NCBI GenBank assembly: GCA_038501785.1
Contig: JBAMJR010000040.1
Span: 2,253,501 to 2,317,500, forward strand
Origin: Myoxocephalus aenaeus
Taxonomy: Eukaryota; Chordata; Actinopteri; Perciformes; Cottidae
Direction: 5' to 3'
DNA: 64,000 nucleotides
Of the stretch, positions 62,201 to 64,000 are shown in pieces. Position 1 is the first letter of the stretch. Every line of letters begins with the position of its first letter. A program made the translations under genes and the position numbers. The notes beneath the pieces are model-generated. The model had not been told where the DNA came from. It searched no databases and saw nothing but the letters and a program-made list of their open reading frames with translations.

Positions 62201-63445
62201 TTTAGGTGTTAATAAATAATTGATGGTGTTACGTGCTCTATAAATTTGTACCAAGCACCACTTCCCTATTTGTGTTTGCACAGTTCCAGGAATTGTCCCA
62301 TTTTATGTTTCACTTCCGATGTCAGTCGATAGAGTGGAGGTCAAGTTTTGTCAGTGTTGAATACAAGCTTCCTCTCCTTATTATTATTTGCCCTTTTTCT
62401 TGGCATGGATGCATTGTACTTGATTGATTTAGTTGCTTTGCTTGAGCACAGGAAGTTTTATTTTATATACCCATATCACATCTACTATTTGAGAACTTAG
62501 TAAAGAGAAAGCAATAATAGCTGACACGCATTGCATGCTTACATTTTGGGATACATATATTTATGTTTCATTGCGGAAATATTTCAGGTTTTAAATTCCA
62601 GAATGGCTGGTTGAAATGTATAGATTATTGGTTTGAAGTGCACTGCAACAGTATGAAATACAAAGTGTGCACAACAATGATACAAACACATGCATGCACA
62701 CAAACACATACACACATCCTTTCTCCGTAAAATACTTTCAAACTTTGGCGCCTCCGACATGGAACCCATGAATGGGTTTCATTGAGATTGTTCTTTAGTC
62801 TTGCAATGAAGGACTTTTTTTGAACTAATTGTTATGAACTCATAACAACACTACATATAGTGGCTGTACATGCATGTAGTAAATTCAATATGCACATTTG
62901 TGTTTGTAGGTTTATGTGTGTCTGTGTGTGTGTGGACTAGACCAGCCCAGCAGCACCATCAAACGTTCGTCCCTGTAGCCAATAAACAACCACTTTGCTC
63001 ACTGTGCGTTGCTTTCAGCCAATAAACACATACTTTACTAACGCTGCCTCCTCAGTTAATATTCAACTTTTGTATTCACTTTGTTCTTGTCTCGAGCCTG
63101 TTAACAATTATTTTAAAATGTGATAAATGTTATTCATGAATCGTATGATTTCTTTGACAGAGGCCAGTATGAGAAAATGTTTCCTCAGTCTGGCTCTTAC
63201 TGAGTTCAACGTGTGTCCTCCTGTTTGTCACACACATAAGTCTCGCTGTTAGCCCTCAGACTGCACAGACAGAGTGGGTGACTCTGATGTACTGTTCATA
63301 TATTTCCCCATTTACACTGCACCTGCTTCACTATAATGAGCCAATATATCTGCTCACTAATTGCCCTAAATACATATCATAAAGCCCGGCCTGTAAAAGG
63401 CTGTCCGACAGTAAAACAGACATAGCATGATGGTAACCTCTGTGA

Positions 63446-63450
<5 letters not shown>
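59207..63450. other. no gene seen
   Basis: Unique DNA without long microsatellites, the quietest part of the window. CTCCACCATGGGCC occurs twice at 59805-59836. The 146-codon reverse frame at 60105-60545 lacks any domain signature. CATGATCTCAATAGCTG to 60450 looks unique and possibly constrained. Confidence 0.5.
62977..63056 (+). repeat. diverged tandem pair of a 40-bp unit with CCAAT box
   Basis: AGCCAATAAACA starts at 62977 and again at 63017, with ACTTTGCTCAC and ACTTTACTAAC aligned after it. It is an old local duplication; each unit carries a GCCAAT box. Confidence 0.55.

Positions 63451-63511
<61 letters not shown>
63451..63511. repeat. (CA)30 microsatellite
   Basis: Pure run preceded by GCGCG; CA-rich degenerate DNA continues to about 63660. 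Confidence 0.97.
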
Positions 63512-63514
<3 letters not shown>

Positions 63515-64000
63515 CACTTATAACACATCACATATACATAAAAAACACACATGTACACAAGCAAAAATACATGCACATAAGCACACACACACACACACAG
63601 TAGACTCAACACATATAAGATGGCATACACATGTACAGACACACTTCCACACACTCATCCAGCCTTTTTAACAAGGAGCTGTAAATAACACAAAGCCATT
63701 TCATTAACGAGGTCCAGCCTGAAAACCCACTGCCTCTCTTCTTTTAAAGTGTGCGCACTTCCTGTTTAAAGTTACACTAACCTGGCAACCCAGCACATGG
63801 CAACCTGCTCATTCAGATGAGCTGCAGGGGTGTGGAGGTGGACATGGTGGCGTGATGCTAAAGATAACACAGTGTAAATATATAATTATAAAAACACAAA
63901 TACATAGTCACTGGTTACACACAGGAAAAGCTCTTCTCATGTTCAATTAAACATACTATGGAATTTGAATTGTAAAACATGGTTATTGATATATTTTATA
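63512..64000. other. CA-rich degenerate DNA, then unique sequence
   Basis: ACACAC-rich sequence to about 63660, then unique DNA with no splice-bounded frame. Confidence 0.6.

Overview
This window looks like non-coding DNA from a vertebrate, most likely a teleost fish. The main reason is the exceptional density of long, nearly pure (CA/GT)n tracts: more than 40 arrays, many of 60-110 bp, spread over both orientations. There is no bacterial or viral gene organisation, and no long conserved open reading frame. Nearly every longer open frame is a translated microsatellite (Cys-Val or His-Thr runs) or a chance frame in unique DNA.

I found one credible coding exon. It is a 51-nt internal exon on the + strand at 15874-15924, with a strong polypyrimidine/AG acceptor, a tandem CAGCAG acceptor choice and a good GTAGGA donor. 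I do not recognise the gene. If the exon is real, most of the window is intron of that gene, or intron plus flanking intergenic DNA. A second, much weaker exon candidate lies at 5143-5271.

The rest alternates between microsatellite-rich stretches and unique blocks of low simplicity. Those blocks carry clustered homeodomain (TAATTA), POU octamer, PBX-HOX, ONECUT, GATA and E-box motifs. They are what candidate conserved non-coding enhancers look like, and the layout resembles a regulatory block around a developmental gene. I cannot align genomes here, so each block is a candidate. The best are around 3.5-4.0, 6.2-6.5, 7.0-7.2, 9.1-10.6, 17.3, 20.5, 22.1-22.4, 25.4-25.6, 26.8-28.6 and 56.5-57.1 kb.

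The most unusual structures are listed here. (1) A 92-nt fold-back element at 14218-14309 with 40/42-nt arms and a 10-nt loop. (2) Several compact inverted repeats with a 3-nt spacer: 11491-11519 (13-bp arms), 16017-16045 (13-bp arms), 27859-27881 (10-bp arms) and 56900-56922 (9 of 10). (3) Three tandem 11-mers, each carrying an ONECUT-like ATTGATT core, at 22151-22183. (4) A 21-nt PBX-HOX-like motif shared with one mismatch by two blocks 18 kb apart (7130-7150 and 25404-25424). (5) Two perfect, inverted POU octamers at 17328-17389. (6) Opposed GT and CA arrays that could pair into long hairpins (32476-32739 and 49547-50350). No rRNA, tRNA, CRISPR array or intact transposon was seen.
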